Of a stretch of DNA of 32,076 nt, positions 8,040 through 16,700 are shown one piece after another; within the stretch, counting starts at the first letter, position 1, and the number at the start of each line of letters is the position of its first letter. Position numbers and translations under genes: made by a program. The stretch spans positions 1 to 32,076 of the forward strand of contig CAMBFY010000005.1 of assembly GCA_945865415.1 (NCBI GenBank), read 5' to 3'. The notes under the pieces were generated by a model. The model did no database searches. It was given only the letters and a program-made list of their open reading frames with translations, and was not told the DNA's origin. Source of the DNA: Sphingobacterium thalpophilum. GTDB lineage: Bacteria > Bacteroidota > Bacteroidia > Sphingobacteriales > Sphingobacteriaceae.

Positions 8040-10496
8040 TCAGAATTTGTTAGCACCTACATGCACAATATCTGCAAACACTCCTGCTGCAGTAACCTCA
8101 GCTCCTGCACCCGGACCTTTAACAACCATTGGCCTTTCTTTGTAGCGATCAGTTATAAATGATATGATATTATCGCTTCCTGACAAGGCATAAAAAGGAT
8201 GTGTTTCGTCAACCATCTGAAGTCCGATATTAACCTTGCCATTCTCAAGCTTACCAATATACCTGAGCACTTTCTTGCCATTCTCAGCCTGCTTTTTCAT
8301 GCTTTCAAAAAAGCTATTCTCGGCCAGTAAAGTTTTATAGAAATCACCCACCGTATCAGCACCTAAACATGATTTTGGAAGCATACTTTCAATCTCTACG
8401 TCTGAAGCTTCAAGTTCATATCCGGCATCACGGGCAAGTATCAGCATCTTTCTCATAAAATCAGTGCCACGAAGGTCATCACGAGGATCGGGTTCAGTGT
8501 AGCCTTTCTCCTGAGCCTGCTTCACAATATCATGGAATGTTATATCACCTTTGTAGTTGTTAAAAATGTACGAAATAGTCCCGGAAAGTATTGCTTCAAT
8601 ACTTATAATCCGATCCCCGCTAATCATCAGATCTTTCAAGGTCTTTACAATAGGAAGACCCGCCCCTACATTGGTTTCATAGAAGAAATCTACCCCATGC
8701 AATCTTGCAGTATCCCTAAACAGTTTGTACTGTTCGAATGAAGAAGAATTCCCAATCTTATTACAGGTTACAATAGAAATATTTGAGCTGAATATCTCCT
8801 GATAATGTTCTATAGGTTTTAAACTCGCTGTATTATCTGCAAAAACACAGTTGGGAAGATTCATTGATTGCATCCTTTCTACAAAAAGAGAAAGGTCAGC
8901 CTGCTCACCTGTATTTTGCAATGTATCCTGCCAGTTTTCAAGTTCAATACCTTCTGCATCGAAAATCATCTTGCGGGTATTACCAATACCAACAACTTTG
9001 ATCTGTATTCCGTTATGCTTTTGAATAAAGTCTTTGTGTTCCAGTAATTGTTTGAATAAAGTAGTTCCAATATTTCCGGTACCCAGACAAAACACGTGCA
9101 AAGTTTTATTTAATTCAACAAAGAAAGCATCATGCACAGCGTTAAGACCTTTATTTAGGTCTTCCCTTGATATCACAACAGAAATATTATATTCTGAAGA
9201 TCCCTGAGCAATTGCCCTCACATTGATTCCGTTACGTCCCAATGAATGAAAAAGCTTACCTGAAATGCCGGGAGTTTGTTTCATATTTTCACCGACAATA
9301 GCGAGAACTGAAAGACCCTGTTCAAAAACAGGTGATTCGATCTTTTTGGCGAGCAACTCAAGTTCAAATTCCTGCTCAATCAATTGTTGTGCTCTGACCG
9401 CATCAGCAGGATGGATTGCAAAAGTGATACTGTGTTCTGAAGAAGATTGAGTAATAAGAATAACATTGATCTGTTCACGGGCAAGCAATGAAAAGAGTCG
9501 ACCGCTAAAACCCGCTTTACCAACCATTCCGCTCCCTTCCAGATTGATGATACTGATATCATTAATTGATGAAATTCCTTTTATGGCAAGGCTAGAATTT
9601 TCACAATCATGTCTGATGACGGAACCAGGAAACTCAGGCTCAAATGTATTCCGGATTACGATCGGAATTTTTTTCATAAACGCAGGTATCATCGTTGGAG
9701 GGTATATCACCTTGGCTCCAAAAAAAGATAACTCCATTGCTTCTGTGTAAGAAAGTTCAGGCAATGAAAAGGCCTTTTTAACCATTCTGGGATCTGCAGT
9801 CATCATTCCGTTCACATCAGTCCAGATCTCTATCTCCTCAGCATTCAGGGCTGATCCAAAGATGGCAGCTGTATAATCACTTCCTCCTCTACCTAGGGTA
9901 GTGATTCTACCCTCACTATTACTTGCAATGAAGCCGGTAACGAACAGCATTTTACCTGGATTATTATTGTAAAGATCTCTGATCAGGATCTCCGTAAGTT
10001 CCATATTCACACGTGCCTGTCCAAAAGTGCTGTCAGTTTTAATAAGATCTGCTGCATTGACGTAAATATCATCATCCGACTTCTGTCCGGCGATTTTACT
10101 GATCATAAATGTTGAACAACGCTCACCATAACTTAAAACCAAATCCCGGGTACGCGGAGTCAGTTCACGAAGAATTAAAACACCTTGCAAAAGATCTTCC
10201 AGTTCATTGAAGAGAATTCGAAGTTTTGTAAATACCGGATTTTGTTTTGGTACGGCTAATAATTCCTTAATCACCTCAAAATGACGTTCTTCCAGCTCCT
10301 TCAATTCATGGCTGAAAGTTCCACCCTGTGCAGCCTTATCAGCCATTGCCGACAAAAGATTCGTGACCCCGCTCATCGCTGAAAGAACAATAACCGGATT
10401 ACCTATCTGATTTTGTTCCTTTTCTATGATTTGTAATAACTTACTGATCGACTCAACCGATCCTACTGAGGTACCCCCGAACTTTAAAATTTTCAT
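8040..10496 (-). CDS. thrA: bifunctional aspartate kinase / homoserine dehydrogenase I
   Basis: Aspartokinase (MKILKFGGTSVGS, TLGRGGSDYTAA), two ACT-like regions and homoserine dehydrogenase (GTGNIGTTL, TVGAGLP-like TNVGAGLP, SGTISYIFN). The supplied ORF starts at an upstream TTG (10631) that overlaps a terminator and leader ORF. The correct start is ATG at 10496 (MKILKFGG). Confidence 0.97.
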   Translation of the reverse strand: MKILKFGGTSVGSVESISKLLQIIEKEQNQIGNPVIVLSAMSGVTNLLSAMADKAAQGGTFSHELKELEERHFEVIKELLAVPKQNPVFTKLRILFNELEDLLQGVLILRELTPRTRDLVLSYGERCSTFMISKIAGQKSDDDIYVNAADLIKTDSTFGQARVNMELTEILIRDLYNNNPGKMLFVTGFIASNSEGRITTLGRGGSDYTAAIFGSALNAEEIEIWTDVNGMMTADPRMVKKAFSLPELSYTEAMELSFFGAKVIYPPTMIPAFMKKIPIVIRNTFEPEFPGSVIRHDCENSSLAIKGISSINDISIINLEGSGMVGKAGFSGRLFSLLAREQINVILITQSSSEHSITFAIHPADAVRAQQLIEQEFELELLAKKIESPVFEQGLSVLAIVGENMKQTPGISGKLFHSLGRNGINVRAIAQGSSEYNISVVISREDLNKGLNAVHDAFFVELNKTLHVFCLGTGNIGTTLFKQLLEHKDFIQKHNGIQIKVVGIGNTRKMIFDAEGIELENWQDTLQNTGEQADLSLFVERMQSMNLPNCVFADNTASLKPIEHYQEIFSSNISIVTCNKIGNSSSFEQYKLFRDTARLHGVDFFYETNVGAGLPIVKTLKDLMISGDRIISIEAILSGTISYIFNNYKGDITFHDIVKQAQEKGYTEPDPRDDLRGTDFMRKMLILARDAGYELEASDVEIESMLPKSCLGADTVGDFYKTLLAENSFFESMKKQAENGKKVLRYIGKLENGKVNIGLQMVDETHPFYALSGSDNIISFITDRYKERPMVVKGPGAGAEVTAAGVFADIVHVGANKF

Positions 10497-10550
10497 TAGT
10501 GTATACTTATTTACATCCCCGCATGTGCGGAATTTCTTGAATTTTTGTAA

Positions 10551-10588
10551 AAAAAAACGCCTTCCCCTTTGTCGGAGGAAGGCGTTTT
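10551..10588 (-). terminator. leader attenuator (Rho-independent terminator) upstream of thrA
   Basis: On the minus strand: AAAACGCCTTCC-TCCGACAAAGG-GGAAGGCGTTTT followed by a T-run (plus-strand poly-A at 10550-10557). It lies between the Thr-rich leader ORF and thrA. Confidence 0.88.
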
Positions 10589-10605
10589 GATGTTTTATGC
10601 TAAAT

Positions 10606-10680
10606 TTACACCATACATTTACCTTCCCCAAGCATCAGCGTGGTAGTGATTGTTGTGGTGGTATAAAATGTTCTTATCAT
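10606..10680 (-). CDS. threonine-rich leader peptide MIRTFYTTTTITTTLMLGEGKCMV of the thr operon
   Basis: ATG ATA AGA ACA TTT TAT ACC ACC ACA ACA ATC ACT ACC ACG CTG ATG CTT GGG GAA GGT AAA TGT ATG GTG TAA. 24 aa with 8 Thr and 2 Ile, immediately upstream of the terminator and thrA. Too short for the supplied ORF track. Confidence 0.88.
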   Translation of the reverse strand: MIRTFYTTTTITTTLMLGEGKCMV

Positions 10681-10717
10681 TTTTTTACTGTGTAGTAAAT
10701 AACGGATTTAATTTTTG

Positions 10718-10739
10718 AATTCACAAATTCTTGTGAATT
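10718..10739. repeat. inverted repeat AATTCACAA-ATTC-TTGTGAATT in the divergent thrA/rsgA intergenic region
   Basis: Perfect 9-bp arms with a 4-nt spacer, upstream of the thr leader. Confidence 0.6.
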
Positions 10740-10831
10740 TATTTTAAATAATTAGTATTTTTTATTAAAATGATAATAAATAAGTCGTAAAATTATTGAT
10801 AGTGTAATCAGGAAGTATCTTATATGATCAA

Positions 10832-11752
10832 ATGCAAGGACTAGTTATAAAATCAACAGGAAGCTGGTATGAAGTTCAAACCGATGAGGGAAGAGCCATT
10901 AAATGCCGTATTAAGGGTAAGTTTCGAACCCTTGATATTAAAACAACCAATCCTGTTGCTGTAGGAGATCGTGTAACAATTCAGCCTGAACCCGATCAGG
11001 ATACGGGGCTTATTACCGACCTTGAGCCAAGAAAAAATTATATTATCCGAAAGTCAGTTAACCTCTCAAAGCAGGCACAGATTATTGCGGCAAATTTAGA
11101 TCAGGCTTTTCTTATTGTCACTCTGGCCTCTCCACGTACTTCACTGGGATTTATTGACCGGTTTCTTGTAACAGCTGAGGCCTATGATATACCTGCCAAA
11201 TTAATATTTAATAAACTCGACTTGTTTAGCGCTGAAGGTCTTGATATTTTAGATGACTACCAGTCAATTTATGAGCAGGCAGGCTACCCCTGTTACAGTG
11301 TTTCCGCATTAAAGGCAACAAATCTTGATCAGTTAAGAGGGCTTTTGAAAAATAAAGTAACGCTGGTCAGTGGGCATTCAGGTGTTGGAAAATCGACCCT
11401 AATTAATGCATTATTACCAGGCCATGAACTTAAAACTGGTGAGATCTCTGATTGGAGTGATAAAGGAAAACACACCACAACTTTTGCTGAGATGTTCAGA
11501 CTGCCTTTTGGCGGATACCTGATTGATACACCCGGAATACGTGAACTCGGTGTCTTCGATATTGAGAAGCAGGTACTCGGTCGATTATTTCCAGAAATCA
11601 GAAGGTTAATGGATGATTGCCGATTCAATAATTGCAGGCATCTCAACGAACCTGGATGCACTGTTATTGAGGCTCTGGAATCAGGTGAGTTAGAACCATC
11701 CAGATACGACAGCTACTTAAGTATTTACAATAATAACGACACCAGGGCATAA
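10832..11752 (+). CDS. rsgA: ribosome small subunit-dependent GTPase A
   Basis: 306 aa with circularly permuted GTPase motifs (NKLD, GHSGVGKSTLIN, DTPG), GKHTTT, and a C-terminal Cys/His zinc-binding region (CRFNNCRHLNEPGC). Confidence 0.97.
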   Translation: MQGLVIKSTGSWYEVQTDEGRAIKCRIKGKFRTLDIKTTNPVAVGDRVTIQPEPDQDTGLITDLEPRKNYIIRKSVNLSKQAQIIAANLDQAFLIVTLASPRTSLGFIDRFLVTAEAYDIPAKLIFNKLDLFSAEGLDILDDYQSIYEQAGYPCYSVSALKATNLDQLRGLLKNKVTLVSGHSGVGKSTLINALLPGHELKTGEISDWSDKGKHTTTFAEMFRLPFGGYLIDTPGIRELGVFDIEKQVLGRLFPEIRRLMDDCRFNNCRHLNEPGCTVIEALESGELEPSRYDSYLSIYNNNDTRA

Positions 11753-11753
11753 G

Positions 11754-12206
11754 ATGAGAGCAGTGATTCAGCGGGTCAACAGCGCGACCTGTAGCATTGA
11801 GGGTAAAATCAGCGGACAAATTGGTAAGGGTTTTATGATACTGCTCGGTATTGAAGATAATGATACCGATGAAGACCTGAATTGGCTGGCACAAAAGATC
11901 AGCAACATGAGGATCTTTTCAGATGAGAATGGAATGATGAATAAAGCCTTGGTTGATGTGCAGGGTAATATTTTACTCATTAGTCAGTTCACCTTATTTG
12001 CCTCCACAAAAAAAGGAAACCGGCCGGGATTTACGCGTTCTGCTAAGCCCGAACTGGCTGTTCCCCTATATGAAAAAATGATCAGTGAGTTAGGTCAGCT
12101 TACTGGAACTAAAATCCAGACCGGGGTGTTCGGTGCAGATATGCAAATCAGTCTGGTAAATGATGGCCCGGTAACTATAATTATGGATACTAAATCACGG
12201 GAATAA
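11754..12206 (+). CDS. dtd: D-aminoacyl-tRNA deacylase
   Basis: 150 aa with MRAVIQRVNSATCSIEGK, LLISQFTLFAST KKGNRPGF and GVFGADMQISLVNDGPVTI motifs. Confidence 0.97.
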   Translation: MRAVIQRVNSATCSIEGKISGQIGKGFMILLGIEDNDTDEDLNWLAQKISNMRIFSDENGMMNKALVDVQGNILLISQFTLFASTKKGNRPGFTRSAKPELAVPLYEKMISELGQLTGTKIQTGVFGADMQISLVNDGPVTIIMDTKSRE

Positions 12207-12222
12207 GTAAAAAATAATTCTT

Positions 12223-12549
12223 ATGACAATACAGGAAGCACAGCAAAATGTTGACGAATGGATCAGAACTACCGGGGTTCGGTATTTTAATGAACTAACT
12301 AATACCGCAATTCTAATGGAAGAGGTTGGAGAAGTTGCCCGAATTATGGCCAGAAAATATGGTGAGCAATCCTTTAAAAAATCAGATGAAAGTCATGATT
12401 TGGCAGATGAACTGGCCGATGTGCTATTTGTTCTTATCTGTCTTGCCAACCAGACTGGTGTAAATCTGACCGAAGCGCTCATAAAAAATATGGAAAAGAA
12501 AAATATCAGAGATGCCGACAGACATAAGAACAATGAGAAGTTGAAATAA
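12223..12549 (+). CDS. MazG-like nucleotide pyrophosphohydrolase
   Basis: 108 aa with EEVGEVARIMARKYGEQ and DLADELADVLFVLICLANQTGV, the EExxE/ExxD metal-binding pattern. Confidence 0.92.
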   Translation: MTIQEAQQNVDEWIRTTGVRYFNELTNTAILMEEVGEVARIMARKYGEQSFKKSDESHDLADELADVLFVLICLANQTGVNLTEALIKNMEKKNIRDADRHKNNEKLK

Positions 12550-12556
12550 CCCGAAG

Positions 12557-12595
12557 GCTGACAGGGTTTTGAAGCTTGTAAGCCTTTATGTCAGT
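12557..12595. terminator. degenerate hairpin between convergent MazG-like gene and comB, related to the 5686-5720 palindrome
   Basis: GGCTGACAGGGTTTTGAAGCTTGTAAGCCTTTATGTCAG shares GCTGACAGGGTTTT with the perfect palindrome at 5686-5720 and can form imperfect stems (CTGACA/TGTCAG or GGCT/AGCC). Confidence 0.45.
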
Positions 12596-13299
12596 TTAAC
12601 CAGTCGATCTCCATCCAGCACAGGAATCCCCTTGGTAATATTCAGATTTAGACAAAATTTAATATCTTCCTCAATACCCAGCTTTTTCAGGCGCTCACTA
12701 TGGGAAGTTTTCTTCAAATAAGCATTCAGATCATCTTTGGCCATGATATACAGGTCTTCGGAAGCGATACCTGCATCATCTAAAGCATAATTTTCCTTAC
12801 TAAGGCAATGTACAACCCCACCTGCAAAAAGTGTATCCTCAAGGTTAACTTTATCCTTCCAGCCGGAACATAATAACAAAACGTCATTAGATTGGGATTT
12901 AAGCCAATTGCAGAGAGATTCAAGGTTTAAAAAAGAACCTATAACAATTTTATGGGCTCCGCGTGACAAGTTTATTGCATGTGTTCCATTAGTGGTAGTT
13001 AGCACAATAGTTTTACCCCCCACCTTTTCCCTCGTATACGAAAAAGGAGAGTTCCCAAAATCGAAACCATCAACAACCTCACCATTTCGCTCTGCGGCAA
13101 GCAGGTAACCGGTATGTCTGTAAGATTCGCATGCCTCAATGGTAGCGACAGGGATGATTGATTCTGCTCCATTTTCAATGCCGTAGCAAATTGAAGATGT
13201 TGCCCTGAAAATATCAATTACAACAACAATACTGTTAGTAAAATCGTGAAGATGAAGCAAAGCAGGTGTCAGACATACTTCGAGGTTACGTTTTTGCAT
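12586..13299 (-). CDS. comB: 2-phosphosulfolactate phosphatase (ComB family)
   Basis: 237 aa with VVVIDIFRATSSI, AERNGEVVDGFDFGNSP, TTTNGTHAI, LLLCSGWKDKVNLEDTLFAGGV and DDAG motifs. Confidence 0.9.
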   Translation of the reverse strand: MQKRNLEVCLTPALLHLHDFTNSIVVVIDIFRATSSICYGIENGAESIIPVATIEACESYRHTGYLLAAERNGEVVDGFDFGNSPFSYTREKVGGKTIVLTTTNGTHAINLSRGAHKIVIGSFLNLESLCNWLKSQSNDVLLLCSGWKDKVNLEDTLFAGGVVHCLSKENYALDDAGIASEDLYIMAKDDLNAYLKKTSHSERLKKLGIEEDIKFCLNLNITKGIPVLDGDRLVKLT

Positions 13300-13314
13300 T
13301 TAGGGGATAGATTT

Positions 13315-14391
13315 TTATTTAAAAGGCATTTTTACCACCCTCGCTAATACTTTATTATCTCTAATCTTTATAAAAATATCCGTGCCAACCTTCGAGAAGC
13401 TTGTTTTGACATAACCCATACCTATACCCTTTTGAAGACTTGGCGATTGGGTTCCCGAAGTCACTTTACCTATTGCAATGCCAGCGTTGTCTACAATTTC
13501 ATAATCATGACGAGGAATACCTCTTTCGATCATCTCAAACCCAACAAGTTTACGTTCAACTCCATTTTGTTTTTGTGCAGCCAGATTTGCTGAGTTCACA
13601 AAATTCTTGCTGAACTTCGTGATCCAGCCAAGGCCTGCTTCAAGCGGAGAAGTAGTATCATCAATATCGTTTCCATACAAGCAGAAACCCATTTCTAACC
13701 GTAAGGTATCACGCGCTGCAAGTCCGATTGGTTTGATCCCATAAGGTGCGCCCGCTTTAAATATTTCATTCCAGATATGCTCTGAATGTTCTTTTTCGAA
13801 ATATAATTCAAAACCACCTGCGCCGGTATAGCCTGTTGCTGAGATCAATACATTTTCTACACCCGCAAACACGCCCTTTTTAAAAGTATAATACTCCATG
13901 GAAGAAAGATCGACCTCTGTTAAACTTTGAAGTGCTTCAATAGCTTTAGGGCCCTGAACTGCAAGCAGAGATGTTTGATCAGAGATGTTGATCATCTCTA
14001 CCCCGCCTGTATTATGTTTTGAGATCCAGTCCCAATCCTTTTCGATATTTGAAGCATTCACAACCAGCATATAGGTTTTTTCGTTAATACGATAAACCAG
14101 CAGATCATCAACAATACCACCCTCCTCATTAGGAAGACAGGAATACTGAACTTTACCGTCAAAAAGAGCAGAGGCATCATTTGAGCAAACTCTTTGAATA
14201 AGATCTAAAGCACCTTCTCCTTTTAAGATAAATTCACCCATGTGACTGACATCAAACACGCCTACACCATTTCTAACTGTTTCATGCTCGATGTTAATTC
14301 CATTATACTGGACAGGCATATTAAATCCGGCAAAAGGTACCATTTTGGCGCCAAGCTCAATATGGGTATCATTTAATGCAACACTTTTCAT
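13315..14391 (-). CDS. gcvT: glycine cleavage system T protein (aminomethyltransferase)
   Basis: 358 aa with [39 protein letters not shown] and [22 protein letters not shown] motifs. Confidence 0.97.
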   Translation of the reverse strand: MKSVALNDTHIELGAKMVPFAGFNMPVQYNGINIEHETVRNGVGVFDVSHMGEFILKGEGALDLIQRVCSNDASALFDGKVQYSCLPNEEGGIVDDLLVYRINEKTYMLVVNASNIEKDWDWISKHNTGGVEMINISDQTSLLAVQGPKAIEALQSLTEVDLSSMEYYTFKKGVFAGVENVLISATGYTGAGGFELYFEKEHSEHIWNEIFKAGAPYGIKPIGLAARDTLRLEMGFCLYGNDIDDTTSPLEAGLGWITKFSKNFVNSANLAAQKQNGVERKLVGFEMIERGIPRHDYEIVDNAGIAIGKVTSGTQSPSLQKGIGMGYVKTSFSKVGTDIFIKIRDNKVLARVVKMPFK

Positions 14392-14481
14392 TATTCAGGA
14401 GGGATTATTACTATGCCAAAAGTAATTAAAAACGATTAAAAGCTGAGCTATAATTTCAGTGTAGTCTTATCCTTTTAGAAT

Positions 14482-15081
14482 TTATAATCCAAGGCTAGGC
14501 TGGGGATTACTGATTTGAAAGGTTTTGCGATGAAAAGGTGATAGGCCATAGGAAATTACTGCATGTCTATGCTTAATGGTGGGATATCCTTTATTGTTTG
14601 TCCAGTCATACTGCGGATAATCTTCTGCCAGGCCTAGCATATATTCGTCACGATAGGTTTTAGCTAAAATAGAGGCTGCAGCAATTGAGAAATACTTACT
14701 ATCCCCTTTTACAATACAATGATGCCCAACATCCTCAAAAGATTTGAATCGGTTACCGTCAACAATTATAAACTCTGGCCGGATTTGAAGTTTCCTGAGT
14801 GCAAGATGCATTGCGAAAATTGACGCATTCAAAATATTCATTTTATCTATTTCAGTATGATCAACTAATGCAACAGCATATGCCAGCGATTCCCGTTGTA
14901 CCACATCACGAAGTTCAAACCGGTCCTTTTCCTTGATTTTCTTAGAGTCGTTGAGTAGGGGGTGGGAAAAACTACGGGGCAGGATCACCGCAGCAGCAAA
15001 AACAGGCCCTGCAAGACATCCTCTTCCAGCCTCATCACAGCCTGCTTCAATATAATCCTGCTGAAAATACGGAAGAAGCAT
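14482..15081 (-). CDS. rnhB: ribonuclease HII
   Basis: 199 aa with AGCDEAGRGCLAGPVFAAAVIL, DSKKIKEKDR, FIIVDGNRF, KGDSKYFSIAAASILAKTYRDEYM and KGYPTIKH motifs. Confidence 0.97.
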   Translation of the reverse strand: MLLPYFQQDYIEAGCDEAGRGCLAGPVFAAAVILPRSFSHPLLNDSKKIKEKDRFELRDVVQRESLAYAVALVDHTEIDKMNILNASIFAMHLALRKLQIRPEFIIVDGNRFKSFEDVGHHCIVKGDSKYFSIAAASILAKTYRDEYMLGLAEDYPQYDWTNNKGYPTIKHRHAVISYGLSPFHRKTFQISNPQPSLGL

Positions 15082-15310
15082 AATTTATAGTTAACGTGAA
15101 CTAGACATAAAATTTAAAAACTCCATACCTCCATGCCGGCAGGGAAACACAGCAGTTTATAGCTTCCACCCTTCATTTATGACACATATAGTCTTGAAGC
15201 TTCGCTTCAATCTATGCTTCCTCTAAAGCAAAATAAAAGACCATCTATGTAGTTAAATACTAATCTTTAAAAATTTTTATATCGAACTCGCGCTATTTAC
15301 AACAATTTTA

Positions 15311-16555
15311 TCAAGATACCCTAATGGTCAATAAAGTAATATCATCTGAATCCATCTTTGCATTATTATGGGTTTGAATATTCTTCAAAATAGTCTCATT
15401 AAGATTATCTACCTCCAATAAACAGCTTTCTAATAAATGTGAAACAAGTTCCTGATCAGAAATATATACTTCTTCATTGGGGCTTTCAACAAGGCCATCT
15501 GTATAATTGAACACTAAACTGCCAGGCGTCAGAATTTCAATTCCTAAATGGATGGATGGAAGGACTTCAAATGCCCCGATGATAGTAGTACCTTCTTTTA
15601 AGAACTTAACCTTGCCATCTAAAATGAGAATTGATGGATTATGCCCGGCATTAACATATTGCAATTCTCTAGTTTGTTCATTGTATAATCCAAGAAATAA
15701 GGTTATAAAGCGTTCTCCCTTAGTATTCGAGTAAACAATCTCATTCAATCGATCTGTCAGTTTTACAAGATTCCGCTCTACTGAAGCCCAAGCTCTTAAA
15801 CTTGCCTGTAAATTCGCCATCAGTAGAGCTGCAGAAACTCCCTTACCCGAGGCATCTGCAATACACCAAAGATATTCGTGCGTACCTAACTTGATAAAGT
15901 CGAAATAATCCCCACCGATATTTTCATTGGGAAGGTAGGTAGCACCAACCTCCAACGCACCTGTTTTTGGTAATCGACTGGGTATAAGCATTCCTTGAAC
16001 TTCAACAGCTAATTCCATATCGCGTTGTAAACGTTCCCTAACTACCCTTTCTTTCAGAAGTTTTTTATTCTCAAGTGCGACAACTATTACATTGATGAGA
16101 GTCTGAATAAAATTGAGATCACTGCTTAACAGTTTCTGATTCATATGAAAACCCCCTATCAGGACAAAAGCTAGAAGCTCCTGATTATGAAAAACCGGCA
16201 CAAAATATTCGTACTTATTTAATAAGGGATCTAGATGTGTTCTGAGAGAAGTTATATTTCTAAAATCTATTAATGCCTGATAGGTTTGCTGCAATGTTTT
16301 TGCATTTTCAAATTCACCACCAAACCGTGCTGCACAATAAAAATGTTCTCCCTCTTTGATCAATAGTCGAATCTCCCCTATTTTTAAGTGGACATTCAAT
16401 ATCACCTCCAGCATTTCAAATAAGACTGAGGAAGCACTATTGGTATTAATTGCCTGCGTAATTTCAAGCAAAGAGTTTAATTCAGCCTGACGTTTAAGCA
16501 AAAGTTGGATTAACTCGCTTTCATCGTTTACAGCTGATATTGGTTTTCTTTGCAA
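15311..16555 (-). CDS. PP2C-type SpoIIE/RsbU serine phosphatase with N-terminal GAF-like domain
   Basis: 414 aa with AVEVQGMLIPSRLPKTGALEVGATYLPNENIGGDYFDFI, CIADASGKGVSAALLMA, YVNAGHNPSILI and FNYTDGLVESPN motifs. The upstream region resembles a GAF sensor. Confidence 0.93.
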   Translation of the reverse strand: MQRKPISAVNDESELIQLLLKRQAELNSLLEITQAINTNSASSVLFEMLEVILNVHLKIGEIRLLIKEGEHFYCAARFGGEFENAKTLQQTYQALIDFRNITSLRTHLDPLLNKYEYFVPVFHNQELLAFVLIGGFHMNQKLLSSDLNFIQTLINVIVVALENKKLLKERVVRERLQRDMELAVEVQGMLIPSRLPKTGALEVGATYLPNENIGGDYFDFIKLGTHEYLWCIADASGKGVSAALLMANLQASLRAWASVERNLVKLTDRLNEIVYSNTKGERFITLFLGLYNEQTRELQYVNAGHNPSILILDGKVKFLKEGTTIIGAFEVLPSIHLGIEILTPGSLVFNYTDGLVESPNEEVYISDQELVSHLLESCLLEVDNLNETILKNIQTHNNAKMDSDDITLLTIRVS

Positions 16556-16700
16556 AACTTTAATATTGAGGGCTGCGCGTTTAAAATTAATGAATTAATC
16601 CAAACTTACAATCAGAAATAGGGTTTTATGGCTTTTTGACTTAAATCTTGTAACTGAGTCCGGGCTTTGCCAACTTCATGATTTTTCTCAAATCTTATAT

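Noticed and set aside
10497-10631. 45-aa N-terminal extension of ThrA in the supplied ORF (MGKVNVWCKFSIKHQNAF...)
   Set aside because: It starts at TTG and is translated through the attenuator terminator and leader region. Aspartokinases start at MKILKFGGTSVG, so the extension is an artefact.
15194-15210. Small hairpin TTGAAGC-TTC-GCTTCAA downstream of the SpoIIE phosphatase
   Set aside because: Only 7-bp arms and no adjacent T-run on either strand. Not convincing as a terminator or element by itself.
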